From NCBI GenBank assembly GCA_947475685.1, contig CANJNC010000012.1, positions 1 through 64,000 on the forward strand: DNA of 64,000 nt. The letters are read 5' to 3'. The DNA is from Comamonadaceae bacterium. Its GTDB lineage: Bacteria > Pseudomonadota > Gammaproteobacteria > Burkholderiales > Burkholderiaceae_C. The position numbers were made by a program, and so were the translations under genes. A model generated the notes under the pieces. It did not search any database. It was not told the DNA's origin and saw only the letters and a list, made by a program, of their open reading frames with translations. Below, piece by piece: positions 1 through 8,648 of the stretch. Numbering within the stretch: position 1 is the stretch's first letter; each line of letters starts with the position of its first letter.

Positions 1-922
1 ACATGTAGTTTATAAGTGTATCAAGACAATGTTGATTTTCATGCACGCCATAAGGCCAGGGATCTCCACCAAAAATATCCTCAATTTCATCAAGATCGTC
101 AGGTAACCAAGGGAGCATATACCTTAATGCAGCTAAATTTTTCATACGCCTTAGAGCAATATTCTTGGAATCACAAAAAGCATCGAATAATGATTTGCCA
201 ATAAATGGATATTTATCATAGATCGTTTTTTTAATCACAACTAAGTGCATTACAGGAAAGACTTTTGTTCTCTTGAAATACTCCTTTTCGATTTCTCTAA
301 AATTTGGGAAAAGTCTAACAATACGGTTATTCGTTTTGATGGAATTAGGAAGAGTTGTTCCAATAACTGCATCAAGTTTACCGCTACTTAATAAATCACT
401 TAGTGAAAAGCCTGTGTTATTTAGATTAATTGAAATGGGTTTATACATGGGCATCACAACGGGTTCTCCATGTGGTGAAGGTGAATTTATGGATCCCTGT
501 ATCCAAGTAACCTTTGATAAGTCGACATTAAAATCATGAATGAGATGGCCTCTAATCCATACTGCAGCAGTCATGGTATAAAGAGGGACTCCAATTCTTT
601 TGCCAGATAAATCTGTTGGTTTTTCTATTCCACTTTCCTTGTTTATAGCAATGAAACTATGCCTAAATGATCTTGATGGGAAAACAGGAAGAGCTACGAA
701 TGTAGTATCACCAGCGACTACTCTAGATATATATTCTGAGCAAGACATCTCACACAAGTCAAATGCATTTTCTGAAGCCATTCTGTCAAAAATAACTCGT
801 GGAGCTTCAATCCTTTCAAAGTGCAGGTCTATCCCACTGGGTTTAACTTCACCAGTAAAAAGAGGTTGCATGCGATCATAAAGTCCCGAGGCAAACGTGA
901 GTTTAATATTTGAGTTACTCAT
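1..922 (-). CDS. 4,5-dihydroxyphthalate decarboxylase-like / substrate-binding-fold protein (partial)
   Basis: The frame is open from an ATG at 920-922 to the left edge, so the C-terminus lies outside the window; about 307 residues are visible. The protein carries two stretches I associate with the 4,5-dihydroxyphthalate decarboxylase (Pht5-like) family: FPSRSFRH at residues 81-88 and MTAAVWIRG at 117-125. The fold is that of a periplasmic binding protein, but no signal peptide is seen, which fits a cytoplasmic enzyme. It is the last visible gene of a leftward operon, 7 bases after the class II aldolase gene, behind a Bug receptor and a flavin hydroxylase, which suggests decarboxylation of a hydroxylated aromatic acid. 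The true substrate is unknown, and many relatives are annotated only as ABC substrate-binding proteins. Confidence 0.75.
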   Translation of the reverse strand, partial: MSNSNIKLTFASGLYDRMQPLFTGEVKPSGIDLHFERIEAPRVIFDRMASENAFDLCEMSCSEYISRVVAGDTTFVALPVFPSRSFRHSFIAINKESGIEKPTDLSGKRIGVPLYTMTAAVWIRGHLIHDFNVDLSKVTWIQGSINSPSPHGEPVVMPMYKPISINLNNTGFSLSDLLSSGKLDAVIGTTLPNSIKTNNRIVRLFPNFREIEKEYFKRTKVFPVMHLVVIKKTIYDKYPFIGKSLFDAFCDSKNIALRRMKNLAALRYMLPWLPDDLDEIEDIFGGDPWPYGVHENQHCLDTLINYM

Positions 923-929
923 AAATATA

Positions 930-1661
930 TTATTTGCCAGGATTTACGCCTGCCTTAGAACACCAGTATTCCCATGCCCTAACCATTTGTGGAGCATGAG
1001 GTTCAACAAGAGATCTAATATCAATTTCACCTTTTGAAAGTGCTGTAAACTTCCCTAGCTTAGAAGCATGTAGTTGGATTTGAGCATTTTTAGGTAAATA
1101 GATTGCAACTTTAACTACTTCAATTAGCGAACGCCCAGCTGCAGTAAACCCATGCCCTCGCATTAAGATAACTTTGTTATCAGCCAATCCAATAGCTAGA
1201 TCATGTCCCTGCGCTTCGTTTGTAACAAGTAGATTTGTATCTCCAAAGTTATCTCTTATATCCCAGACCGGAACCCTATGCCCCATGTCACTTGCAGTAT
1301 GTATGACAGGTTGTAAGGGTGTTTCAGAGATGGTGAATGGGAGTACTTCATCAGCATGGCTATGAATAACAGCATTTATATCAGTTCGTAGATTATAAAT
1401 ACTTCCGTGTATAAATCTCTCTAAATAAGGGGTCGGTATATTACTTTCGACGGCATTGCCATCTAACGTAAATGCATAAATATCATCTTCAGTTACCAAT
1501 TCGGGACTTAAAGATCTTGATATTAAAAATTCATTTTTATTCAGAGGATTTCTAATGCTTACATGTCCGTATGCATCAACAATTCCTTCATTGGCCAAAA
1601 CTCTATTGGCCGCAACAAGTTTGATAATTTCATTGTGGATACTATTAAATTTGCTATTCAT
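930..1661 (-). CDS. Class II aldolase/adducin family protein
   Basis: This 243-residue protein has the metal site of class II (fuculose-phosphate type) aldolases: HSH at residues 100-102, a third His at 169 in MRGHG, and a Glu near residue 81 as a candidate catalytic acid. Family members perform zinc-dependent retro-aldol cleavage or, in some branches, decarboxylation of hydroxylated acids. There is no signal peptide, so it should be cytoplasmic. It sits third in a leftward operon (flavin hydroxylase, Bug receptor, this gene, decarboxylase-like gene) with 9 bases before it and 7 after. A role in cleaving a ring-derived or sugar-acid intermediate is inferred from context only. Confidence 0.85.
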   Translation of the reverse strand: MNSKFNSIHNEIIKLVAANRVLANEGIVDAYGHVSIRNPLNKNEFLISRSLSPELVTEDDIYAFTLDGNAVESNIPTPYLERFIHGSIYNLRTDINAVIHSHADEVLPFTISETPLQPVIHTASDMGHRVPVWDIRDNFGDTNLLVTNEAQGHDLAIGLADNKVILMRGHGFTAAGRSLIEVVKVAIYLPKNAQIQLHASKLGKFTALSKGEIDIRSLVEPHAPQMVRAWEYWCSKAGVNPGK

Positions 1662-1670
1662 TTGCGTTCC

Positions 1671-2639
1671 TTAGTTAATTTTTAGATCGCTGGATCTAAC
1701 TATATTTTCCCATCTAGAAATTTCATCTTGCATAAATGAAGCGAATTGATCCGTTGTCATATATTGTGTTTCCACGCCCGCTTGATCTAGACGAGTCTTA
1801 ATAGAGGGTGTGCTCAAAGCCTTTTTAGTTTCTAAATTGAGCAGTGAAATAATTTCTTTAGGCGTACCAGTTGGAGCAATGACGCCAAACCACGTAGGTG
1901 AATCAAACCCGGTATAACCAGATTCACTCATAGTAGGAACAGCTGGCAGGTAGTTTAGCTTCTGAGGTCCAGCCACCGCAAGTGCTTTGATAGTGCCTTT
2001 GGTGATATGAGGCATCAATTCTATGGGAGTACCAAATTGAATTTGAATTCTCCCTGAAACAACTTCCTGAATAGCCTCTCCACTAGATTTGAAAGGTATA
2101 TGCTGCATATCTATTCCGGCTTTACTTTTTAGCAATTCACCATATAAATGACCGGTATTTCCTATTCCAGAAGATCCATAGTTAAATAGATCTTGCTTAA
2201 GTTTAATCAGTGTTATTAATTCTTTAATATTTTCAGCTTTCACGTTTCGATTTATAACTAATACGAAGGGAACCCTTCCAATAAAAGCGATAGGAATGAA
2301 ATCCTTTAAAGTATCAAAAGGCAGAGATTGGTATACGAAACGATTGGTAATGAGCATATTAGCAGCTCCAATTCCAAGTGTATATCCGTCCTTCGGGGCT
2401 TTAGCAATCGCCGCAAGTCCAACATTTCCTCCAGCACCAGGTTTATTCTCGACAATAAATGATTTGCCAAGACTGATTGAAAAGGCTTGTGCAATTTCTC
2501 TTGCCAGTGTATCAACAGTTCCACCAGGAGCATAAGGAGCTATGATTTTCCCAATCCTGTTCGGATAATCTTGTATTTGTGCTTGAACAAAACTAATATT
2601 CAAAAAAAGTAGTGTAAAAAATAATAATTTATAAATCAT
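1671..2639 (-). CDS. Bug-family (tripartite tricarboxylate transporter) solute receptor 1
   Basis: This 322-residue protein starts with a hydrophobic signal peptide ending near residue 20 (SFVQAQ) and continues with the Bug hallmarks: YPNRIGKIIAPYAPGGTVD, then VENKPGAGGNVG, then PKDGYTLG. Family members bind carboxylates in the periplasm, usually for TctA/TctB permeases or as sensors. No permease genes are near. It lies between the flavin hydroxylase (21 bases upstream) and the aldolase (9 bases downstream), so it is probably co-transcribed and captures the substrate of this pathway. The ligand cannot be read from the sequence. Confidence 0.93.
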   Translation of the reverse strand: MIYKLLFFTLLFLNISFVQAQIQDYPNRIGKIIAPYAPGGTVDTLAREIAQAFSISLGKSFIVENKPGAGGNVGLAAIAKAPKDGYTLGIGAANMLITNRFVYQSLPFDTLKDFIPIAFIGRVPFVLVINRNVKAENIKELITLIKLKQDLFNYGSSGIGNTGHLYGELLKSKAGIDMQHIPFKSSGEAIQEVVSGRIQIQFGTPIELMPHITKGTIKALAVAGPQKLNYLPAVPTMSESGYTGFDSPTWFGVIAPTGTPKEIISLLNLETKKALSTPSIKTRLDQAGVETQYMTTDQFASFMQDEISRWENIVRSSDLKIN

Positions 2640-2660
2640 GGGAATTAGTGCTTATCCAAG

Positions 2661-4292
2661 TTATACATTTCCAGTTATCTTTGACCAAAAGTAAGAGGGT
2701 TCAATTTTACAATTATTGCCTCTCCATGCAATATGTCCATCTGGTCTAATCATTAAGTAATTAAACTCAAACAATAATTTTGTTTTAACTGAATCAATAA
2801 AAAATACAGTTATAGGAATTTTGAATTGATCAGCGTACTGGCATAGTAAATTTACTTCTTCACTAATATCAACAAAGCAAAAAAGGGAAAACTTCTTATT
2901 AATTAAATCCAGTGTAGATAATTCTTTGTCTAACCAAACGTGAGGAGCCCTACAACCAGGCCTAGTACTGGGAATATAGTTTATTGAATCTTCAAATTCA
3001 GACTTTTGTTTTACGGGATCTTCAAATTCTTCATATATGTTGATCGGTGAGTTGGTGTACCTATTCCCAAGATGCATATTTAGCGAAAACCACTCTCTCT
3101 TTAAACCTTCAGTCATTGCAAAGCCAACTTTTTCCCTAACCATCTGACCTTCATTTGAATCTTCATATATTGAATCATTGCTTGGTAATTTTTTCATGAT
3201 TTCTAAATTACCAGTAGAGAATTGAGTAATTCTTTCTGCGATTGGTTTTCTTTCAATTGTGTAGGAATCTAGTAATTGCTCGCCTCCCCATCCTTGAAGA
3301 AATCCAGATAATTTCCACGATAAATCAACAGCATCACCGATACCAGTATTCATTCCTAAACCTCCAGTAGGTGAAGTTAGGTGACAAGCATCACCGCAAA
3401 TAAATACATTTTTATCTCTATATCTATCAGCAACCAATTCCGCTCGTTGCCACGGTAGGATGCTTATAATTTTCATTTCGAAAGGTTTGCCAAGCGCTTT
3501 AAAAGCAAAAGCTTTGATTTCATCTTCAGTGTAGGTCTTTTTTTCTTCAGCGCTACCAATCAGTGACATCCGCCACTGATCTTTTCCATTGATAGCCACT
3601 ATAGTGCACCACGTACCATTTGGGCCTATGAACATGTACCTGTATCCAGGTGCCTTGTTATGAAGAGAATTAAATTCAATGCATTCAAAGATTACATTTG
3701 TAGTATAGGTGAGCAGTCCTTTACCACTCATTTTGATGTTTAAAGAATCTCTAATTAAACTTTTCGCACCATCACAACCAACTAGGAAGATAGCTTTGAT
3801 ATTTAAAACACGATTAGTTTTGATGTCCTTGGCTTGAATCTTGACTTGATTCTGGGATTGAGAAAATGCAATGCATTCAGTCTCATAATAGATTTGATTT
3901 GTAGATTGTGCTGTTGCAAATTTCCTTAGTATGGGGTCAAAATAATTTTGAGGACAACGCTCCCGTTTTTGAGGACTTTCATTCGGGGGTAGCTCATTAT
4001 TCATAGAAGGCATTTCTTGCCTCCCAAGTTCATACCCATTCAGCGATGTTAAATAAACATTGTCTTGAGGGTAATTTCTGTCGTAATCACTTTCTTCAAC
4101 ATCTCTAACGATTCCCCACTTTCTACAAAATTCCATTGTTCTAATGCCAACAAGGTCCATTTTGGGTTGATATATAGAGCCATCCCCTTTTTCAAGTAAT
4201 AAAACTTGGTGACCTCTCCAAGCCAAATCAGCTGATAAGGCTAAACCTACGGGTCCTCCACCTATAATTACGACGTCAACTGTTAAATTCAT
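2661..4292 (-). CDS. FAD-dependent aromatic monooxygenase (PheA/TfdB/MhpA-like)
   Basis: The 543-residue protein shows the three FAD/NAD(P)H signatures of group A flavoprotein hydroxylases: GGGPVG at residues 11-16 within the first Rossmann fold, a CDG motif near residue 172, and GDACHL near 298 followed by PTGGLGMNTG. The C-terminal 100 or so residues resemble the thioredoxin-like domain seen in phenol hydroxylase relatives. These enzymes hydroxylate phenolic or hydroxybenzoate rings in the cytosol using NAD(P)H and oxygen. It is the first gene of a leftward operon and is divergent from a second Bug gene at 4358. A paralogous hydroxylase lies at 56.4-58.0 kb. Confidence 0.9.
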   Translation of the reverse strand: MNLTVDVVIIGGGPVGLALSADLAWRGHQVLLLEKGDGSIYQPKMDLVGIRTMEFCRKWGIVRDVEESDYDRNYPQDNVYLTSLNGYELGRQEMPSMNNELPPNESPQKRERCPQNYFDPILRKFATAQSTNQIYYETECIAFSQSQNQVKIQAKDIKTNRVLNIKAIFLVGCDGAKSLIRDSLNIKMSGKGLLTYTTNVIFECIEFNSLHNKAPGYRYMFIGPNGTWCTIVAINGKDQWRMSLIGSAEEKKTYTEDEIKAFAFKALGKPFEMKIISILPWQRAELVADRYRDKNVFICGDACHLTSPTGGLGMNTGIGDAVDLSWKLSGFLQGWGGEQLLDSYTIERKPIAERITQFSTGNLEIMKKLPSNDSIYEDSNEGQMVREKVGFAMTEGLKREWFSLNMHLGNRYTNSPINIYEEFEDPVKQKSEFEDSINYIPSTRPGCRAPHVWLDKELSTLDLINKKFSLFCFVDISEEVNLLCQYADQFKIPITVFFIDSVKTKLLFEFNYLMIRPDGHIAWRGNNCKIEPSYFWSKITGNV

Positions 4293-4357
4293 AAGCGCTT
4301 GTTAATCTTAAAAACTATCTACAATCCGGTATACGATCTTACTGGGTAAATTCAATC

Positions 4358-5368
4358 ATGAAATCAGGGAATACATCAAATAGTATTTACTATTTTTGTC
4401 TGTTTTTTTTATATTTAAGTTTATATCCATGCCTTGGGGAAACACAAACAAAGATACCTAGCCTTTCTGATTGGCCAAGTAAAACTGTCAAGATTGTGGT
4501 TCCTTTTGCGCCAGGCGGTGGAACTGATTATGTGGCTAGGCTTACCGCTCAAAAGCTTACTGAGCGGTTTGGGCAGAATTTCATTATTGAAAATAAACCT
4601 GGGGCGGGTGGAATAACTGGAACAGATTTAGTGGCCAAATCTAAACCCGATGGGTATAACTTGGTTATTGTAAGTGGTAGCCACACGATTAATCCAAACC
4701 TTTATAAAACGCTCCCCTACGACACAAGGCATGATTTTTTAGCAGTAAGCAATCTTGTGATTGGACCGGCTATTTTGGTTGTTAATTCAAATCTAAAGGT
4801 TAATAATCTAAAGGATTTGATTGCCTTAGCTAAATTAAAACCCGGTGAGCTATCTTTTGCATCATCAGGTAATGGTTCGCCACCACATTTGGGCGGAGAG
4901 TTGTTTAAGGCAATGGCTGGCATAGATTTGGTGCATATTCCTTATAAAGGGAATGGCCCAGCCTACAATGATTTAATCGGAGGTCAAATTACTTTAATGT
5001 TTCCTAATATAGCTACTGCGCTTCCTTTTGTTAAATCGGGGAAACTTAAAGCGTTGGCCGTCACAAGCAAATTGAGAAGCAAAATCGCTCCTGAGCTACC
5101 AACAATGACGGAAGCAGGTCTGGAAGGGTATGAGTTATCTTCTTGGTTTGGTATGCTTGCGCCATTAGAAACATCACCGTTAGTAATTCAACAGTTACAT
5201 CAAGAAATATTCAAAATTTATCAATCGCCTGATATCAGGGAAAAGTTACTCTCACAAGGTGTTGAGCCGCTCGCAAGCTCGCCAAATGAATTTACGGAAC
5301 AAATAAATTCAGAGATAACTTATTGGTCAAAAACTTTCAAAACCAAGAATCTCAAGATTGATCCTTAA
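4358..5368 (+). CDS. Bug-family solute receptor 2
   Basis: This 336-residue protein has an N-terminal hydrophobic segment (about residues 8-27), then WPSKTVKIVVPFAPGGGTD, VENKPGAGG-like ENKPGAGGITG and PDGYNLV, the usual Bug lobe-1 motifs, and the VPYKG-type IPYKGNGPA of the ligand pocket. It should be a periplasmic carboxylate-binding protein. It is divergent from the flavin hydroxylase operon (65-base gap) and its end overlaps the convergent amidohydrolase gene by 4 bases. No TctAB permease lies nearby. Confidence 0.93.
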   Translation: MKSGNTSNSIYYFCLFFLYLSLYPCLGETQTKIPSLSDWPSKTVKIVVPFAPGGGTDYVARLTAQKLTERFGQNFIIENKPGAGGITGTDLVAKSKPDGYNLVIVSGSHTINPNLYKTLPYDTRHDFLAVSNLVIGPAILVVNSNLKVNNLKDLIALAKLKPGELSFASSGNGSPPHLGGELFKAMAGIDLVHIPYKGNGPAYNDLIGGQITLMFPNIATALPFVKSGKLKALAVTSKLRSKIAPELPTMTEAGLEGYELSSWFGMLAPLETSPLVIQQLHQEIFKIYQSPDIREKLLSQGVEPLASSPNEFTEQINSEITYWSKTFKTKNLKIDP

Positions 5369-6198
5369 TCCCATCGCAACCAATTTTTGAGTCCTTTTCC
5401 CATCACCCAAGTTAAATCTTCACCTTTGAGCCAACTTAGCCCATCTGTAAAGTGATCTACACACTCTGAATAAGATGAGGTAAGTCGCGATAAATCAGAT
5501 CCCCAGAACATTCGTTTAGGCCCAAAAGAATCAAAAACCATTTTAATGTAAGGATCCATAAGTGGGTAGGGCCAAGATTCTGTTGTATAGGTTGGTAAAC
5601 AGCTTGCTTTAACCGCAACATTTGGTCTGAGGGATAAATTTAAGATCGATTGAAAATTTTCAAAGGCTTCTTTATCCTTTTTCCCTGGTAGAAGCCCAAA
5701 ATGATCAATGATAAGTTTTAAGTTTGGGTATTTTTGTGCAATCTCATCTGTGATGTGCATTATTTCAAAAGGACAGGTCATCATTATTGGTATATTAAGC
5801 GACTCAGCCAACGGCCATAGCCAATTCACTTTTCCTTCAGTCAGTAAAGGCTGAAGGGAAGGACGATGAAAGGTAAATCTAAGTCCTAACAGTCCGTTTG
5901 AGGGGTGCCATTTTTTAACCATTTCAACGGACGGTATAGATAAGGGATCAAGTCGGCCCATAACGGCAAATTTATTAGGGTACTTTTTTGCAGCAGCAAC
6001 GCAAATATCGTTTCTTTCCCCTTCCCAAGAAGGGGGTACTAGTATTGCCTTGTCCACCCCAGCGTTATTCATATCTTTTAGTAAGACTTCAGCCGTAATA
6101 GGGTTGGGCTTATGAGGTGTGTGGCGGTCTGGCCAAGGTCTTTCAGGTGTACTTTTAGCCCAAATATGAACTTGTGAATCAATAATTTCTAAACTCAT
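5365..6198 (-). CDS. Amidohydrolase-2 family metal hydrolase (2-pyrone-4,6-dicarboxylate hydrolase-like)
   Basis: This 277-residue protein has the amidohydrolase-2 barrel pattern: IDSQVHIW at the N-terminus (the first His of the usual HxH pair is Gln, as in a subset of the family), LIIDHFG in the middle and FWGSDLSR near residue 235 with the metal-binding Asp. Relatives include 2-pyrone-4,6-dicarboxylate lactonase (LigI) and related decarboxylases acting after aromatic ring cleavage. No signal peptide is seen. It is transcribed towards the Bug 2 gene and overlaps it by 4 bases. Lactone hydrolysis is a reasonable but unproven role. Confidence 0.8.
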   Translation of the reverse strand: MSLEIIDSQVHIWAKSTPERPWPDRHTPHKPNPITAEVLLKDMNNAGVDKAILVPPSWEGERNDICVAAAKKYPNKFAVMGRLDPLSIPSVEMVKKWHPSNGLLGLRFTFHRPSLQPLLTEGKVNWLWPLAESLNIPIMMTCPFEIMHITDEIAQKYPNLKLIIDHFGLLPGKKDKEAFENFQSILNLSLRPNVAVKASCLPTYTTESWPYPLMDPYIKMVFDSFGPKRMFWGSDLSRLTSSYSECVDHFTDGLSWLKGEDLTWVMGKGLKNWLRWD

Positions 6199-6411
6199 GG
6201 TGATATTTTCTAGATAAATTGTTTTTATATTGAAAAAATTAACAAATACAGATCAAGTATAGATGATCGGATTGCTTCAAAAGAAAGCTTCACTAATCAA
6301 AATATTTATAGAATATCTAAAGCAGATTGTAAAATAAGAATAAGTAAAAGTGAAATCGTAGAGATATTACAAATCCTTAAAACTCGATAAATTAAGAAAT
6401 TGGAATAATAA
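6199..6411. other. Very AT-rich divergent intergenic region
   Basis: This 213-base spacer separates the leftward amidohydrolase gene from the rightward CapA-like gene and must carry both promoters. The + strand has a frame without a start codon, of about 55 codons, that ends with TAA at 6388-6390; its product would be rich in Ile, Lys and Ser. I cannot identify it, and such open frames are common in AT-rich DNA. Confidence 0.4.
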
Positions 6412-7455
6412 ATGACAATTAAGATTACTTTAACTGGTGACATTAATTTGATGAATGTGAAAGATGGATCTATTCCTTTTCGGTTGATTAAGGAGGAGTT
6501 AGATCAGTCAGATCTTGTATTTTCAAATCTAGAGTGCTGCCTTTATCAACCTGAATACAGTCACTCAGTAAATAACGAAGGTTTTTACGCTAATCCTAAG
6601 GTTGCAGTTGATGCTTTGAAAAATGGAAATATTTCAGTTGTAAGCTTGGCCAATAATGTAAATTATGGTCATGACGCGATATTAAACTCCATCAAAGAAC
6701 TTGATTCTGCCGGATTGATGCATACTGGTGCTGGCGAAACTAAAGCTCAAGCTATCAAACCTGTCATTATTGATCGTCAAGGCATACAAATTGGATTTTT
6801 AGCAAGAACTTCTGTTTATTGGAATACACATCACGAGGCACAAAAAGACTCATCCGGTGTTGCGGTCATTCGAGGTCATACGGCATATCAAGTACCCGCG
6901 TATAAAGTGAAGACTGAAATCCCGCCGTTCAATCGTCCTGGGATACCTCCAGTTGTTGTTACCTGGGCTGACAGGGTGTATTTGAAAGAATTAGTTGATC
7001 AAATTAAGGAGATCAAAAAATCATGTGATTTTGTTGTGATTTCTTGTCACTGGGGGCTTTGGAGTGAAGTATTAGAATATATGACTGAGATTGCACACGC
7101 TGTAATCGATGCAGGTGCTGATGTCGTTTTCGGGCATGGCCCTCATTTATCGCTTCCAGTTGAGATGTATGGTGGTAAGCCCATTTTTTATGGATTGGGA
7201 AGTTTTTCTTTCCATACTGGTCACAATGGACGGCAACATGGTGACTGGGTGGGTGAAATGCCCCAAATTAAAATAAGTAAAAGCAAAATAGAGGAGATTT
7301 CATTTAAATTGATCAGACACAATAATTTAAATGAAACATATTGCTGTGATTTAGACCAAGAGGCAGAAACAGTTGCTTATCTTATTGCCCAGAGTGCAGA
7401 AAAAAACTGTGAATTACGCGTTATAGATCAATCAATTGTTGTGACAATGATTTGA
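6412..7455 (+). CDS. CapA-family (PGA_cap) metallophosphatase-like protein
   Basis: The 347-residue protein matches the CapA/PgsA fold by GDINLM (residues 9-14), SNLE (38-41), SLANN (78-82), CHWG near 211 and GHGPH near 240. CapA proteins are linked to poly-gamma-glutamate capsules, but many family members in catabolic clusters have no known job. No signal peptide or transmembrane segment is visible, unlike true capsule proteins, so it is probably cytosolic. The usual LANNHxxDxG motif is altered here to LANNVNYG. It overlaps the next Bug gene by 4 bases, so the two should be translated together. Confidence 0.78.
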   Translation: MTIKITLTGDINLMNVKDGSIPFRLIKEELDQSDLVFSNLECCLYQPEYSHSVNNEGFYANPKVAVDALKNGNISVVSLANNVNYGHDAILNSIKELDSAGLMHTGAGETKAQAIKPVIIDRQGIQIGFLARTSVYWNTHHEAQKDSSGVAVIRGHTAYQVPAYKVKTEIPPFNRPGIPPVVVTWADRVYLKELVDQIKEIKKSCDFVVISCHWGLWSEVLEYMTEIAHAVIDAGADVVFGHGPHLSLPVEMYGGKPIFYGLGSFSFHTGHNGRQHGDWVGEMPQIKISKSKIEEISFKLIRHNNLNETYCCDLDQEAETVAYLIAQSAEKNCELRVIDQSIVVTMI

Positions 7456-8468
7456 ATTTGAAAGTAGGTACCAAATTGAATCAGTTCATCGCAAAGATCA
7501 TTTTTTCTATAGCAGTAGTAATTGCAAATAATGCTCTCACAGCCCAAACGCTTGACTCACCAGCAAGCATTAATTATCCTACGAAACCAATTCATTTAAT
7601 TGTCCCGTTCCCGCCCGGAGGTGGAAATGACTTTATTGCGAGATTTATTGCTCAGCGTCTATCTACTGGTTTGAAGCAATCTGTAATTGTGGAAAATAAA
7701 GCAGGAGCTGGGGGTTTATTGGGTGCTGAATTTGCAATCAAATCACCCCCTGACGGATACACCATCCTATTGATTTCTGCGTCATACACAGTAAATTCTG
7801 CGCTTTACCCTTTGAAATATGATCCTGAGGTAGATATTTCTGCCATTGGTCAAGTTTCCCAAGGAGCTTTTGTCTTGGTTGCAAATCCCAATTTGCCAGT
7901 AAATAGTTTAAGCGAGCTAATCAACTTGTCAAAATCGTCTTCTTCGATAATTAGCATTGCTTCTTCTGGGCATGGAAGCGTGTTGCACCTATCGGCAGAG
8001 TTATTGATGAGTAAGGCAGGCATAAAGCTTTTACATGTACCTTATAAAGGGGGTGGACCTGCTTTAAGCGATACGTTATCTGGGCAAACACAGTTATTTT
8101 TTAGTACACCTTCGATTGCTTTGCCATTTATAAAGGCTGGAAAATTAAAACCATTAGGAGTTACAACATTAAAAAGAACGCCAGTTTTGCCAGAAGTGCC
8201 AACGCTACAAGAGTCCGGGCTTAATGGATATGAAGTAAATGTTTGGCATGGTTTAATTGCACCCAAGGGGACTCCTTTGAGCATAGTCCAAAAAATTAAC
8301 CAAGAGCTAATCAAAGCATTTAACAGCAAAGAAGCAGTTGAGCTATTAGAAAAGGACGGCGTTTATCCTTTAGTTGGGTCACCACAGCAGTTTGATGCTT
8401 TAATCAAACGAGAAATTTCCAATTGGAAAGATTTGGTGAAGAAATCGAATATTAGTGCAGTGCCTTAG
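7452..8468 (+). CDS. Bug-family solute receptor 3
   Basis: This 338-residue product starts with TTG inside the end of the CapA-like gene (4-base TTGA overlap) and has an N-terminal hydrophobic signal (about residues 13-31, ending NALTAQ). The Bug motifs are YPTKPIHLIVPFPPGGGND, VENKAGAGG and PPDGYTI, then VPYKGGGPA in the pocket. The TTG start is favoured because it gives a full signal peptide and coupling to the upstream gene. It should be a periplasmic carboxylate receptor. Confidence 0.9.
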   Translation: MNLKVGTKLNQFIAKIIFSIAVVIANNALTAQTLDSPASINYPTKPIHLIVPFPPGGGNDFIARFIAQRLSTGLKQSVIVENKAGAGGLLGAEFAIKSPPDGYTILLISASYTVNSALYPLKYDPEVDISAIGQVSQGAFVLVANPNLPVNSLSELINLSKSSSSIISIASSGHGSVLHLSAELLMSKAGIKLLHVPYKGGGPALSDTLSGQTQLFFSTPSIALPFIKAGKLKPLGVTTLKRTPVLPEVPTLQESGLNGYEVNVWHGLIAPKGTPLSIVQKINQELIKAFNSKEAVELLEKDGVYPLVGSPQQFDALIKREISNWKDLVKKSNISAVP

Positions 8469-8480
8469 GTCAAGGAACAA

Positions 8481-8582
8481 TTAATGCAAATTTAAAGCAT
8501 CTTTACCAGCAGCGAGTCCAGTAATTTTCCCAACAACCGCACCAGAAAGTAAGCCTTTGCCAATCGGATAATTAAAGTTGGC
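8481..8582 (-). pseudogene. Possible remnant of the C-terminus of a FAD-dependent fumarate-reductase-like oxidoreductase
   Basis: Read on the minus strand, a frame without start codon ends at TTA 8481-8483 and encodes NYPIGKGLLSGAVVGKITG followed by LAAGKDAL. The GLxSGAVxGxIxG pattern resembles the FAD-binding C-terminal end of flavoprotein fumarate reductase-like dehydrogenases. A stop lies about 33 codons upstream and no further homologous sequence is seen, so this would be a decayed gene. The match is short and made by eye. Confidence 0.35.
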
Positions 8583-8648
8583 AATCACAGAAAGTGAATT
8601 GATTTACGTAGAACGTTTTTACGAGAATTCATCGCGTTAAATTTTGGG

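Noticed and set aside
1-881. Rightward frames at 16-204, 273-539 and 600-881
   Set aside because: They are shadows of the leftward decarboxylase-like gene, which is open through the window edge and carries family motifs.
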